Source: AC-32 sp963719275 (GTDB lineage: Bacteria > Actinomycetota > Thermoleophilia > Gaiellales > Gaiellaceae). Taken from it: DNA of 64,000 nt. Positions 24,173-32,058 of the stretch are shown here, piece by piece. The DNA is taken from assembly GCA_963719275.1 (NCBI GenBank), contig CAVRBT010000006.1:313074-377073 (forward strand), read 5' to 3'. A program made the position numbers and the translations under genes. The notes under the pieces are model-generated. The model was not told the DNA's origin and ran no database searches. It saw only the letters and a program-made list of their open reading frames with translations. The number at the start of each line of letters is the position of its first letter. Within the stretch, counting starts at the first letter, position 1.

Positions 24173-24195
24173 TCGTTACGTCAACCACCCGCCCG

Positions 24196-25407
24196 CTACT
24201 TGACCAGCGAGAGCAGCTTGAACATCGGGAGGTACATCGAAATGATGATCACGCCGACCATCGCGCCCACGCCGATCATCATCAGGGGCTCGATGATCGC
24301 GGTGAGCGACGAGATCGCGGTGTCGACCTCGTCCTCGTAGAAGTCCGCAATCTTCCCGAGCATCTTCTCGAGCTCACCCGTCTCCTCGCCGATCTTCACC
24401 ATCTGGCTGACCATCGGCGGGAAGACCGGGTTCTCGATCAGCGGCTGCGCGATCGGCACGCCCTGGTGCACCTTCTGGCGCACGCCTGCGAGCGCTTCCT
24501 CCACGACCCAGTTGCCGGCCGTCTGGCCGGTGATCTCGAGCGCCTTGATGATGTCCACGCCGGCCGCGACCAGCGTCGAGAGCGTGCGCGAGAAGCGGGC
24601 CATCGTCACCTTCAGGACGACGTCGCCGATCTTCATCGGGATGCGCAGCTTGAGCCGGTCCCAGAGCTGGCGGCCCGGCTCCGTCCTCTTGAAGCGCCGG
24701 ATGCCCCAGATGATCAGGCCGATCGCCGGGAAGATGATGTACCAGTGGCTGCGCAGCTGGTCGGAGGCGGCCACGACCCACTGCGTCAGCGTCGGCAGCT
24801 CGCCGTTCAGCTGCGCGAAGATGTTGACGAAGACCGGCACGAGGAACATCAGCAGGCCGATCAGGACGAGGGTGGCGAAGATCAGCACCATCGTCGGGTA
24901 CATCATCGCGCTCTTCACGCGGCGCTTGATCTGCGTCTCCTTCTCGATCTGGAGCGCGACGCGGTCGAGCACCTGGTCGAGGATTCCGGCCGCCTCGCCG
25001 GCCTCGACCATCGCGATGTAGAGGCGGCTGAAGATCTTCGGGTGGCGCGCCATCGCCTGTGAGAGCAGAAGGCCGCCCTCGACGTCGGCGCGCAGCTCCT
25101 TGATCACCAGCGCGAAGTACGGGTCGTCCGTCTGCTCCTCCAGGATCACGAGCGAGCTGACGACGTTCAAGCCGGCCTCGATCATCGTCGCGAACTGGCG
25201 CGAGAAGATCTGCAGCGTCTTCGGCTTGATCTTCTTGAAGACGGTGCGGACGCCCTCCTCGCCGCTCGCGGGCAGCTCCTCGATGAACTCGGCGAGGAGG
25301 CCGCGGACGCGCAGCTGCTCGCGTGCCGCCTCGAGGTCGGGTGCGTGGACCTCCCCGTCCAGCTGAAGACCCTCAGCGTTGATCGCGCTGTAGGAGTACG
25401 CCGCCAT
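24196..25407 (-). CDS. pilC: Type IV pilus inner-membrane platform protein PilC
   Basis: PilC/GspF anchors the assembly ATPase and pilins in the inner membrane. The 403-residue protein has two GspF domains (~70-190 and ~270-395) with conserved FSRQFATMIEAGL and FSRTLSTLVAAGVDIIKALE, three hydrophobic helices and the terminal LPMFKLLSLVK. The start is ATG 25407 (MAAYSYSAINAEG). A sigma-28-type promoter ends 10 nt upstream. It is transcribed divergently from the PilV-like gene. Confidence 0.94.
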   Translation of the reverse strand: MAAYSYSAINAEGLQLDGEVHAPDLEAAREQLRVRGLLAEFIEELPASGEEGVRTVFKKIKPKTLQIFSRQFATMIEAGLNVVSSLVILEEQTDDPYFALVIKELRADVEGGLLLSQAMARHPKIFSRLYIAMVEAGEAAGILDQVLDRVALQIEKETQIKRRVKSAMMYPTMVLIFATLVLIGLLMFLVPVFVNIFAQLNGELPTLTQWVVAASDQLRSHWYIIFPAIGLIIWGIRRFKRTEPGRQLWDRLKLRIPMKIGDVVLKVTMARFSRTLSTLVAAGVDIIKALEITGQTAGNWVVEEALAGVRQKVHQGVPIAQPLIENPVFPPMVSQMVKIGEETGELEKMLGKIADFYEDEVDTAISSLTAIIEPLMMIGVGAMVGVIIISMYLPMFKLLSLVK

Positions 25408-25417
25408 ACACACGGCC

Positions 25418-25444
25418 TATCGGCAGGGGGATTCGCCCGCTTGA
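25418..25444 (-). promoter_or_regulatory. Sigma-28/WhiG-type promoter of pilC
   Basis: Minus strand TCAA (25444-25441), 16-nt spacer, GCCGATA (25424-25418), 10 nt before the pilC ATG. The -35 tetramer TTGA/TCAA is exactly the one used by the divergent promoter at 25441-25467. Confidence 0.8.
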
Positions 25445-25467
25445 GGGATGCGAGGCCGCTGCCGATA
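25441..25467 (+). promoter_or_regulatory. Sigma-28/WhiG-type promoter of the PilV-like gene
   Basis: TTGA (25441-25444), 16-nt spacer, GCCGATA (25461-25467), then 8 nt to the GTG at 25476, so the transcript should be leaderless. Confidence 0.78.
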
Positions 25468-25475
25468 CCCCTCAG

Positions 25476-26003
25476 GTGTGCGCGCGGCTCCGCTCACAGG
25501 ACGGGTTCGGCCTGATCGAGCTCCTGATGGCGATGGTGATGCTGAACATCGGCATCCTCGCGATCGTGGCCTCGTACCAGACCGGGATGTTCGCGCTCAA
25601 CCGCGCGAGCAAGATCTCGACGGCGTCCGCGCTCGCCGACCAGCAGATGGAGCTCTACCGCGCGATCACCTACAGCGCCATCGCGCTCGACAGCACCACT
25701 CTCGCGTCGGTCGACAACACGTACAAGTGCGACTCGGCGCTCGGCTCGTCGTGCCCGAACTCGACGTCGGGCGAGACGACGACGACGTGCAGCGGCTCCC
25801 CGCTCCCGAACCAGTGCACGCCGAGCCGCACCGTGACCGGCGCCGACCGCAAGCCGTACCGCGTCGACACCTACATCTCGCCGACGACGCCGAGCGGCGG
25901 GCGCTCGCTCAAAGTCGTCACGGTCGTCGTCCGTGACGGCTCGAAGCTCTCGGCGCGGCCGCTCGCGCGGCTGTCGTCGACGTTCGACCAGTCGACCGGC
26001 TAG
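25476..26003 (+). CDS. PilV-like minor prepilin
   Basis: 175-residue class III-like prepilin. A short basic leader (MCARLRSQDG) precedes the PilD cleavage/methylation site GFGLIELL with Glu5, then a 20-residue hydrophobic helix (AMVMLNIGILAIVASY). The Ser/Thr-rich C-terminal domain has four cysteines. PilV-type proteins form the pilus tip or priming complex. The GTG lies 8 nt downstream of a sigma-28-type -10 box, supporting this start. Confidence 0.85.
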   Translation: MCARLRSQDGFGLIELLMAMVMLNIGILAIVASYQTGMFALNRASKISTASALADQQMELYRAITYSAIALDSTTLASVDNTYKCDSALGSSCPNSTSGETTTTCSGSPLPNQCTPSRTVTGADRKPYRVDTYISPTTPSGGRSLKVVTVVVRDGSKLSARPLARLSSTFDQSTG

Positions 26004-26135
26004 ACCTCCCTCGCCGCCCGCAGGACGCCGGCGATGAAGCCGGTCTTCGCGTTCGTAGCCGAGCGGGTGTCGCCGTGCCGGTCGGCCAGGCCCTGTGCTG
26101 CCGACGGCTCCACCGGGGGAGCGTAAGGGGACCGG

Positions 26136-26915
26136 CTAGGAGACGGACAGCAGGCGCAGGACGTAGCGCGTGCCGTCGCTGGTGTTCTGCAGCGTCAGGG
26201 GCTTCGCCTTCGTCAGCGTCACCGTCGGCGCGCCGTTCGCCAGCGAGCCGCCGGCGATCGAGATCTGCGCACCCTTGCGCGTCAGCTTGACGAGCTTGAA
26301 GAAGGGATCCGACGAGGGGAACACGCCGCCCACCTGAACGGTCTGCGCGACGCCGTTGACCGCGATCTCCGCCGTGGTAACGGCACCGGGCGCCGGCGAG
26401 GTCACACGCATGGTGGCAGCGGTGCCGCCGTTCCCGTTACCGTTGCCGCCGCCGCTCCCGCTCACCACGGCGCCGCCGCTCGTGGGCGCCGCGGCCGGCT
26501 TCGCGCCGGTCGAGCCGGTGGTCCCGGTCGAGGGCGTCGAACCGCCCGAGCCCGTCCCGTCGTCGACCTCGAGCTGCTGCTTGAAGGGATCCTTCGTCCG
26601 GAAGAGCCCGAAGGCGAACAGCTGGCCGGACTGCGGGGCGGGTGGTGCATCGACGTCCACGAGACCGTCACCGCCGGGCGCGGCCACGGAAGTCGCATTC
26701 CCGCCGGCGAGCGAGGGTGCGGCGATCGGCGAGGTCGGGGTTGTCACCGTCGTGGCTGCGGGCGTCGAGCTCGACGAGCTCTCCTCGGCGGGGTGCAGCA
26801 TCTTCATCGTCCGCGGGACCTGGAAGGCGAGCAGGCCGAGCAGGATCACGCCGCCGATCGCCGCGTAGATCTTCTGCCGCTTGGCCTTCGCCTTGGGGTC
26901 GATCTTCTTCGCCAT
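26136..26915 (-). CDS. Pilus assembly membrane protein, PilP-position
   Basis: 259 residues: a basic N-terminus (MAKKIDPKAKAKRQK), one transmembrane helix (IYAAIGGVILLGLLAFQV), a long Thr/Pro/Gly-rich periplasmic linker and a C-terminal beta-rich domain (VGGVFPSSDPFFKLVKLTRKG). It occupies the place of pilP after pilM-N-O, with its ATG sharing a base with the pilO stop (TGATG). The FGLFRTKDPFKQQL motif resembles DPF segments of PilP/GspC-type proteins. The lipobox of proteobacterial PilP is absent. Confidence 0.65.
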   Translation of the reverse strand: MAKKIDPKAKAKRQKIYAAIGGVILLGLLAFQVPRTMKMLHPAEESSSSSTPAATTVTTPTSPIAAPSLAGGNATSVAAPGGDGLVDVDAPPAPQSGQLFAFGLFRTKDPFKQQLEVDDGTGSGGSTPSTGTTGSTGAKPAAAPTSGGAVVSGSGGGNGNGNGGTAATMRVTSPAPGAVTTAEIAVNGVAQTVQVGGVFPSSDPFFKLVKLTRKGAQISIAGGSLANGAPTVTLTKAKPLTLQNTSDGTRYVLRLLSVS

Positions 26916-27631
26916 CAGGTTCCCGCCGGGGTAGCGGTTGCGTCGGCGGGTGCCGGCGCCGGGGGAGTGGCAGGCGTTGCGCCGGTCGCGCCGGTGGCAC
27001 CCGTCGCGCCCGTTGCGCCCGTTGCGCCGCTGGCGGGGGCGACGGTCGGCGCGGTGCCGGTCCCGTAGACGAACGCGTCGATTACGAGATGCGCGCGGAT
27101 CTGGGGGAAGCCGGGCGGCGGCGGCGCCTCCGCGAAGTCGACCTCGTCGATCGCGAAGAGGCGGCCGGTCGCGTCCAGCGACCCCTGGCGCACGTCCACG
27201 AGGTTGCGCAGCCGGTAGAGGAAGTCGGAGAGGTCGTAGAAGTTGCCCTGGAACTCGACCGTGATCGGGATCGCGAGGTAGCCGGAGATCGGCGTAGCGG
27301 TGGTCGAGGGCGTGATTTGCTCGAAGGTGATGCCGCTGTCGGCGGCGACCTGGTTCAGCTCGAGCAGGATCCCGGCCATGTCGACCTGGTCCGGCATCGC
27401 CTTCGTCAGCCGGTAGAGGTCGGCGACGCGGATCTTCGCGCCCTTCTTCGCCTCGAGCGTGAGGGCCTGCGCGGCGTCGATCGCGCTGTGCGTATCGGCG
27501 ATCTGGCGGTCGAGGTCGGCCGCCTTCGAGCGCTGCGGGCCGATCACGAGGAACCAACCCCCGGCCGTGGCCACGACGAAGCCGAGCACGATCAGGACGA
27601 TTACGAGCGGCTGCGGGATCGAGCGCTTCAC
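26915..27631 (-). CDS. pilO: Type IV pilus alignment protein PilO-like
   Basis: 238 residues: cytoplasmic start VKRSIPQP, one membrane helix (PLVIVLIVLGFVVATAGGWFLV begins it), a coiled-coil (RSKAADLDRQIADTHSAI), and a ferredoxin-like periplasmic domain (ITPSTTATPISGYLAIPITV; FYDLSDFLYRLRNLV) typical of PilO. The C-terminus contains a collagen-like run of Gly-Ala-Thr triplets. GTG start at 27631 overlaps the pilN stop. PilN-PilO heterodimers link the platform to the outer structures. Confidence 0.88.
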   Translation of the reverse strand: MKRSIPQPLVIVLIVLGFVVATAGGWFLVIGPQRSKAADLDRQIADTHSAIDAAQALTLEAKKGAKIRVADLYRLTKAMPDQVDMAGILLELNQVAADSGITFEQITPSTTATPISGYLAIPITVEFQGNFYDLSDFLYRLRNLVDVRQGSLDATGRLFAIDEVDFAEAPPPPGFPQIRAHLVIDAFVYGTGTAPTVAPASGATGATGATGATGATGATPATPPAPAPADATATPAGT

Positions 27632-28254
27632 GGGCTGCCTCCTGGCCGCCGCACGTCGGCGGCGATGGTGAAGTGCACCGCGTTCGCCGCGCCGAGCTTC
27701 GTGCGTGTGCTCTGCTGGAGCTGGACGTTGACGAGGTCGGGCACGACTGCGAGCCGCGACAGCAGCCGCGCCACGGCCGCGTGCGAGTACGTGAACCCGT
27801 CGAGCGTGAATTGCGTCGCCGCCGGGGCTGCGCCGGCGGTGGCGGCCGGCGGGGGAGTCGCCGACGACGACGGCACCGGCGCCTTCGCCGAGATCGTCGC
27901 GAGCCAGACGTCGTCCGGCAGCACGAGCGAGAGCTCGCGGAAGACGCGGTCCCAGGCGACGCGGCGCGAGAGCGCGCTGCTGAGCGCCGTGACGCGCGCC
28001 TGCTTGTCGGCCGCGAGGGCCGACTGGGTCTTGACCTTGGCCGCGTCCGGGGTCGGAATTGCCGCCAATTCCGCCTGCAGCGACGACAACGCGGACTGCT
28101 TGTCCTTGGCCTTGCCGCTCGCGGAGAGGAACATCGCCGACATCAGGGCCGTGAGCAGAACGGCGAGCACGACCGGGACGAGCACCAGCCACTGGGGCCT
28201 CTGCGGCCGCCCACGGCGTGCGTCGTCCCTCGGGAGCAGGTTGATCGCGCGCAT
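27628..28254 (-). CDS. pilN: Type IV pilus assembly protein PilN-like
   Basis: 208 residues starting MRAINLLPRDDARR, the conserved PilN cytoplasmic peptide INLLP that docks into PilM. One membrane helix (WLVLVPVVLAVLLTALMSAMF starts near residue 25) is followed by a coiled coil and a periplasmic domain with LSLVLPDDVWLATISA. ATG 28254 is fixed by this motif. It is separated from pilM by 163 bp holding a long nested hairpin. Confidence 0.9.
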   Translation of the reverse strand: MRAINLLPRDDARRGRPQRPQWLVLVPVVLAVLLTALMSAMFLSASGKAKDKQSALSSLQAELAAIPTPDAAKVKTQSALAADKQARVTALSSALSRRVAWDRVFRELSLVLPDDVWLATISAKAPVPSSSATPPPAATAGAAPAATQFTLDGFTYSHAAVARLLSRLAVVPDLVNVQLQQSTRTKLGAANAVHFTIAADVRRPGGSP

Positions 28255-28283
28255 CAGTGCCCCGTCCGGTAATGCCGCCGAGT

Positions 28284-28391
28284 TTCTGGGTCGCGAGCAC
28301 CAAGCCAGAGGTCGCACTTGCCCGCGGACGAGGCTGGTTGCCTCGTCAAGGGCAAGGGTGGGCTCTGGCGCCGCGTGATCGCGGGCCAGAA
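28284..28391. repeat. Long nested inverted repeat between pilM and pilN
   Basis: Five tiers pair in order: TTCTGG/CCAGAA (28284-28289, 28386-28391), CGCGAGCAC/GTGATCGCG with one mismatch (28292-28300, 28375-28383), GCCAGAG/CTCTGGC (28304-28310, 28363-28369), CTTGCCC/GGGCAAG (28317-28323, 28350-28356) and GACGAGG/CCTCGTC (28327-28333, 28341-28347). It lies wholly between the two genes and could be an attenuator, processing site or inserted palindrome. Confidence 0.75.
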
Positions 28392-28417
28392 GCCAGTATG
28401 CATTGCCGGGCGGGGCA

Positions 28418-29791
28418 CTAGTCCTCGATTCCGAGGCCGATTGCCACTGCAAGCGAGCCGAGTTGCTCGGTCTCGCGCAGCTTCTTGCCGAGCTTGACGC
28501 GCAGCAGCGGGTCGCCGACCTCGACGCGGACGCCGATCAGCCGCTGAAGCTCGTCCGCGACGCCGCCGAGATGCGCGGTGCCGCCGGTGATCACGATCTC
28601 GCCGATGCCCAGAGATCCGGGCTGGTTCTGGTAGAACTGGAGCGAGGAGACGAGCTCGCGCGCGAAGGTCTGCAACTGGCGCCTCACCGCCTCGCGAGCG
28701 CGATCCGCCTGTTCCTGCGTCAGCCCATCGGGCACGCCCGCGCCCACGAGCGAGAGCTCCCGCTTCACGGGCTCGGCTTCGGAGGGCGCGCAGTCGAGCT
28801 CGCGCGCGATGGCGACGTCGAGGGTCTGGCCACCCCAATCGAGCACGCGCGTGAACTCGCACACGCGCCCGTCCGAGACGGCGAAGGTCGAGCGATCGTG
28901 GCCGATCGAGACGACGACGAGCGCCGCGTCCGACGGCGGATCCTCCCCGCCCTTCGGCTCGCCGAGGGCGCGCAGCAGCGCGAACGCCTCGAGGTCGATC
29001 CCCGCCAGCCGCACGCCGGCCTTCTTGCAGGCGGCGACATACCGGTCGATCAGCTCGCGGTAGGCGACGACGAGCAGGACGCGCCGGATGCGCTGGCCCT
29101 CGTCGTCGACCCGCTCGCCGAGGACGTGGTAGTCGAGCACCGCCTCCTCGATCGGGATCGGCAGGGCCTCCTGGGCGCGGTAACGGATAGCGTTCTCGAG
29201 CTGCTTCGGGTCGTCGATGCCGGCGATCTCGAGGATGCGGACGCCGATGCGGTTGTTGGCGATGCCGAGCCGCACGCCCTGGCGAGGGAGCCTGTGCTTG
29301 CGGAAGAACGCGCGCAGCGAGTCGGCGAGCAGCTCGGGCTCGCGCAGCTCGCCGCCGACGATGATGCCGCTCTCGAGCGGCTCGCGTGCGACCTGGACGA
29401 GCTCCGGGACGCCGTTGTTGGCGACGCGCGCGGCGGCCAGCTGCGAGCCGCCGATCTTCAGGCCGACGAGGCGCTTCCCGCGTTTGCGGCTTGCGCTCTT
29501 CTGGCGCCGCGGCGCCTTCTCCTTCGGCTCGGACGGCTTCTCGGCCTTCGGCTTCCGCCGGAACGAGATCTCCTTCTTCAGGCCGGAGCCCTTCGCCTTC
29601 GGCTCGCTCGCAGCTTTCGCCGGCGTTTCCCGCTTCGCCTTGGGCTGCTTCGGCTCCCTCGGCTTGCGCCGAAACGAGATCTCCTTCTTCAGCAGCGACG
29701 TCTTCTCCTCCGGCTCGACGGCCTCCGCCTCGGGCTCGGGCACGACAGGCTCCTCCGGGCCGAAGCCCATCTCGTCGTTGAACTCGGACAC
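28418..29791 (-). CDS. pilM: Type IV pilus assembly ATPase-like protein PilM
   Basis: 457-residue actin-like cytoplasmic protein that binds the PilN tail. The PilM core begins near residue 97 (RLVGLKIGGSQLAAARV) and includes YRAQEALPIPIEEAVLDYHV, LVVSIGHDRSTFAV and VITGGTAHLGGVADEL. Unlike the ~350-residue standard, it carries a ~95-residue Lys/Glu/Pro-rich N-terminal extension with two copies of LKKEISFRRKP. GTG start 3 bp after the pilT stop. Confidence 0.9.
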   Translation of the reverse strand: MSEFNDEMGFGPEEPVVPEPEAEAVEPEEKTSLLKKEISFRRKPREPKQPKAKRETPAKAASEPKAKGSGLKKEISFRRKPKAEKPSEPKEKAPRRQKSASRKRGKRLVGLKIGGSQLAAARVANNGVPELVQVAREPLESGIIVGGELREPELLADSLRAFFRKHRLPRQGVRLGIANNRIGVRILEIAGIDDPKQLENAIRYRAQEALPIPIEEAVLDYHVLGERVDDEGQRIRRVLLVVAYRELIDRYVAACKKAGVRLAGIDLEAFALLRALGEPKGGEDPPSDAALVVVSIGHDRSTFAVSDGRVCEFTRVLDWGGQTLDVAIARELDCAPSEAEPVKRELSLVGAGVPDGLTQEQADRAREAVRRQLQTFARELVSSLQFYQNQPGSLGIGEIVITGGTAHLGGVADELQRLIGVRVEVGDPLLRVKLGKKLRETEQLGSLAVAIGLGIED

Positions 29792-29794
29792 GGC

Positions 29795-30928
29795 CTAGCC
29801 CTCCGCCAGTCGGAGCGTGGAGGCCGCGAGCGGCTCGCCGGGGATTTCGAAGCCGGCGCGCTCGAGGATGCCGACAAGCTGCTCGGGCCGGCTCGAGCGC
29901 GACAGCGCGACGTCGTAGGTGACGACTCCGCGGAGCGTCAGGTCCGCGAGCGACTGCTCCATCGTCTGCATCCCGCGCGTGGTGCCGGTCTGCATCACCG
30001 AGTAGACCTGCTCGACCTTGGCCTGGCGGATCAGGTTCCGCACGGCGTCGTCGGGAAAGAGGATCTCGAGGGAAGGCACACGGCCCTTGCCGTCCGCGGT
30101 CGGGAGCAGCGCCTGGGTGACGACGCCCTCGAGCGTGGCGGCAAGCTGGATCCGGATCTGGTCCTGCTGCGCCGCCGGGAAGGCGTCGATGACGCGGTCG
30201 ATCGTCCCTGGCGCGCTCTGGGTGTGCAGGGTGGCGAAGACAAGGTGGCCGGTCTCGGCCGCGGTCAGCGCGGTCGAGATCGTCTCGAGGTCGCGCATCT
30301 CGCCGAGGAGGATCACGTCGGGGTCCTGGCGGAGCGCGGCGCGGAGCGCCTCGGCGAAGCTGATGGCGTCGACGCCGATCTCGCGCTGATTGACCACGCA
30401 GCGCTTGTGGCGGTGCACGAACTCGATCGGGTCCTCGATCGTGAGGATGTGCTCGGCGCGCTTGCGGTTGATCTCGTCGATCAGCGCTGCGAGGGTCGTC
30501 GACTTACCGGAGCCGGTCGGGCCGGTGACCAGGACGAGGCCGCGCGGCTTGTCGCTCAGCGAGTGGAGCGCCGACGGGATGCCGAGCTCCTCGAGCGTCT
30601 TGATCTCGGTCGGAATCAGGCGGAAGGCCGCACCGAGCGCCTCGCGCTGCCAGTACACGTTCACGCGGAAGCGCGCGAGGCCCGGGATCGAGTGCGCGAG
30701 GTCGATCTGGCGGTTGACCTCGAGGTGCTTCTGCTGCTCGGTCGAGAGGATCCGGTAGAGCAGCTGCTGCGTCACCTCGGGCGTCAGCGGCGGGACGTCC
30801 TGGAGCGGCACCAGCTTCCCGCGCACGCGTACGACCGGGTGCGCCGCAACGGCGATGTGCAGATCGGAGGCATTCCGCGCCACCATCTGCTCCAAGAGGT
30901 CGTCGATCGAGTACGGGGTGTCCGCCAT
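29795..30928 (-). CDS. pilT: Type IV pilus retraction-type ATPase PilT
   Basis: 377-residue hexameric motor ATPase. N-terminal PAS-like domain with ARNASDLHIAV, Walker A GPTGSGKSTT, Asp box IEDPIEFVH, Walker B VILLGEMRDLET and His box LATLHTQSA. An AIRNLIR-like retraction motif is present as AVRNLIRQAK. The start is ATG 30928 (MADTPYSIDDLL); an upstream ATG at 30958 would read through the promoter. It heads the pilT-M-N-O-P operon. Confidence 0.93.
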   Translation of the reverse strand: MADTPYSIDDLLEQMVARNASDLHIAVAAHPVVRVRGKLVPLQDVPPLTPEVTQQLLYRILSTEQQKHLEVNRQIDLAHSIPGLARFRVNVYWQREALGAAFRLIPTEIKTLEELGIPSALHSLSDKPRGLVLVTGPTGSGKSTTLAALIDEINRKRAEHILTIEDPIEFVHRHKRCVVNQREIGVDAISFAEALRAALRQDPDVILLGEMRDLETISTALTAAETGHLVFATLHTQSAPGTIDRVIDAFPAAQQDQIRIQLAATLEGVVTQALLPTADGKGRVPSLEILFPDDAVRNLIRQAKVEQVYSVMQTGTTRGMQTMEQSLADLTLRGVVTYDVALSRSSRPEQLVGILERAGFEIPGEPLAASTLRLAEG

Positions 30929-30943
30929 GGCCGCTGCGTGCGC

Positions 30944-30970
30944 TATCGGCAGCGTCATTCACCGACTTGA
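30944..30970 (-). promoter_or_regulatory. Sigma-28/WhiG-type promoter of pilT-pilM operon
   Basis: Minus strand TCAA (30970-30967), 16-nt spacer, GCCGATA (30950-30944), 15 nt before the pilT ATG at 30928. Confidence 0.8.
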
Positions 30971-31094
30971 GGGTCGGCTTGCCGACCGCCGGCGGACCGC
31001 TCAGCTTCACCCCTTCGGGGGGTGCGCCGACCCGCGGAAGCCAGCCGATAGAGGCCGCAGGCCATCTGCGCACCCCCCTCAAGGAGGACCACGC

Positions 31095-31487
31095 ATGTCT
31101 GCACTTTCGCACCGACTCGGCCAGGTGCGGCGCGATGAGAAGGGCTTCACCCTCATCGAGCTTCTGGTCGTGATCATCATCCTCGGGATCCTGCTTGCAA
31201 TCGCGATCCCCTCGTACCTCAGCTTCCGCACGCGGGCCAACAAGTCCGCCGCGCAGGCAAACGTCCGCGCCGCCGTGCCGGGCATGGAGGCGTTCAACGC
31301 CGACCACGCCACCGGTTACACGGGCGTGACGCTCACACAGCTGCAGGGCTCGTACGACGCCGGGATCAAGAACATCAAGATCTCGTTCGCCAACTCGACG
31401 ACCTACTGCATCGTGAACACGTCGCCGGGCACGGTCTTCTACCACAAGTCCGGCCCCGGAGCCGACATCAAGTCGGGCCACTGCTAA
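31095..31487 (+). CDS. Major type IV prepilin, copy 1
   Basis: 130 residues. Leader MSALSHRLGQVRRDEKG is cut by PilD before FTLIELL with Glu5; the hydrophobic helix LVVIIILGILLAIAIPSYLS drives assembly. The ~80-residue C-terminal part has two cysteines (CIVN... SGHC) for the D-loop disulfide. A strong AAGGAGG precedes the ATG. Nearly identical to copy 3 in protein (one leader block and F/V near residue 99 differ). A GCCGATA box at 31044-31050 lacks a -35 partner. Confidence 0.95.
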   Translation: MSALSHRLGQVRRDEKGFTLIELLVVIIILGILLAIAIPSYLSFRTRANKSAAQANVRAAVPGMEAFNADHATGYTGVTLTQLQGSYDAGIKNIKISFANSTTYCIVNTSPGTVFYHKSGPGADIKSGHC

Positions 31488-31510
31488 GAGCCGGTCTGAG
31501 CTCGTACCGA

Positions 31511-31542
31511 GAGGGCGCGGGAGACCGCGCCCTCTCTCTTTT
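31511..31542 (+). terminator. Intrinsic terminator after pilin copy 1
   Basis: GAGGGCGCGG-GAGA-CCGCGCCCTC, a 10-bp stem with GAGA loop, followed by TCTCTTTT. The same stem-loop core recurs after pilin copy 3. Confidence 0.9.
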
Positions 31543-31546
31543 GGGC

Positions 31547-31573
31547 TAAGGGGAAGGGCCGGTGCAGCCGATA
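31547..31573 (+). promoter_or_regulatory. Sigma-28/WhiG-type promoter of pilin copy 2
   Basis: TAAG (31547-31550), 16-nt spacer, GCCGATA followed by A (31567-31574), the best match to GCCGATAA in the window. The pilin ATG follows 9 nt after the heptamer, implying a leaderless mRNA. Confidence 0.85.
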
Positions 31574-31582
31574 ACGCGAACG

Positions 31583-31963
31583 ATGGGCACCTTGCGGCGC
31601 ACCTTGAACGAGCAGCGCGGCTTCACGCTGATCGAGCTCCTGGTCGTGATCATCATCCTCGGGATCCTGCTTGCGATCGCGATCCCCTCGTACCTCAGCT
31701 TCCGCACGCGGGCCAACAAGTCCGCCGCGCAGGCGAACGTCCGCGCCGCCGTGCCGGGCATGGAGGCGTTCAACGCCGACCACGCCACCGGCTACGTGGG
31801 CGTCAACCTCGCGAAGCTGCAGGGCTCGTACGACGCCGGCATCAAGAACGTGACGGTCCGCGCGGCCACCCAGGGCGGCTACTGCGTCGAGAACACCTCG
31901 CCGGGGACGGTCACCTACCACAAGTCCGGCCCGTCGGGCGACATCAAGTCCGGCGCCTGCTAG
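31583..31963 (+). CDS. Major type IV prepilin, copy 2
   Basis: 126 residues, leader MGTLRRTLNEQRG and cleavage site GFTLIELL. The first ~75 mature residues are identical to copies 1 and 3, also nearly so in DNA, but the C-terminal ~35 residues diverge (NVTVRAATQGGYCVENTS). This is the exposed part of pilins, so the copy may make an antigenically or functionally distinct fibre. ATG 31583 is chosen because the upstream GTG lies inside the promoter. Confidence 0.94.
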   Translation: MGTLRRTLNEQRGFTLIELLVVIIILGILLAIAIPSYLSFRTRANKSAAQANVRAAVPGMEAFNADHATGYVGVNLAKLQGSYDAGIKNVTVRAATQGGYCVENTSPGTVTYHKSGPSGDIKSGAC

Positions 31964-32058
31964 GCGCCGGCGGCCTCACCCGTTCGGGGGTCGGCTCGGG
32001 GCATCGGATGCCGATCTAACGAGAGCCACCGCACTTCCCCCAGCGAAGGAGCTACCGA

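Noticed and set aside
26976..27036. Possible minisatellite in pilO
   Set aside because: The repeat encodes a Gly-Ala-Thr triplet run in frame; it is explained as part of the coding sequence.
31028..32016. GCCGATA (31044) and GCCGATC (32010) before pilins 1 and 3 as further sigma-28-type promoters
   Set aside because: The positions 16 nt upstream read GCGC and GTCG, not a T-x-A-like -35; both genes also have normal RBS and leaders. They may be weak or decayed sites.
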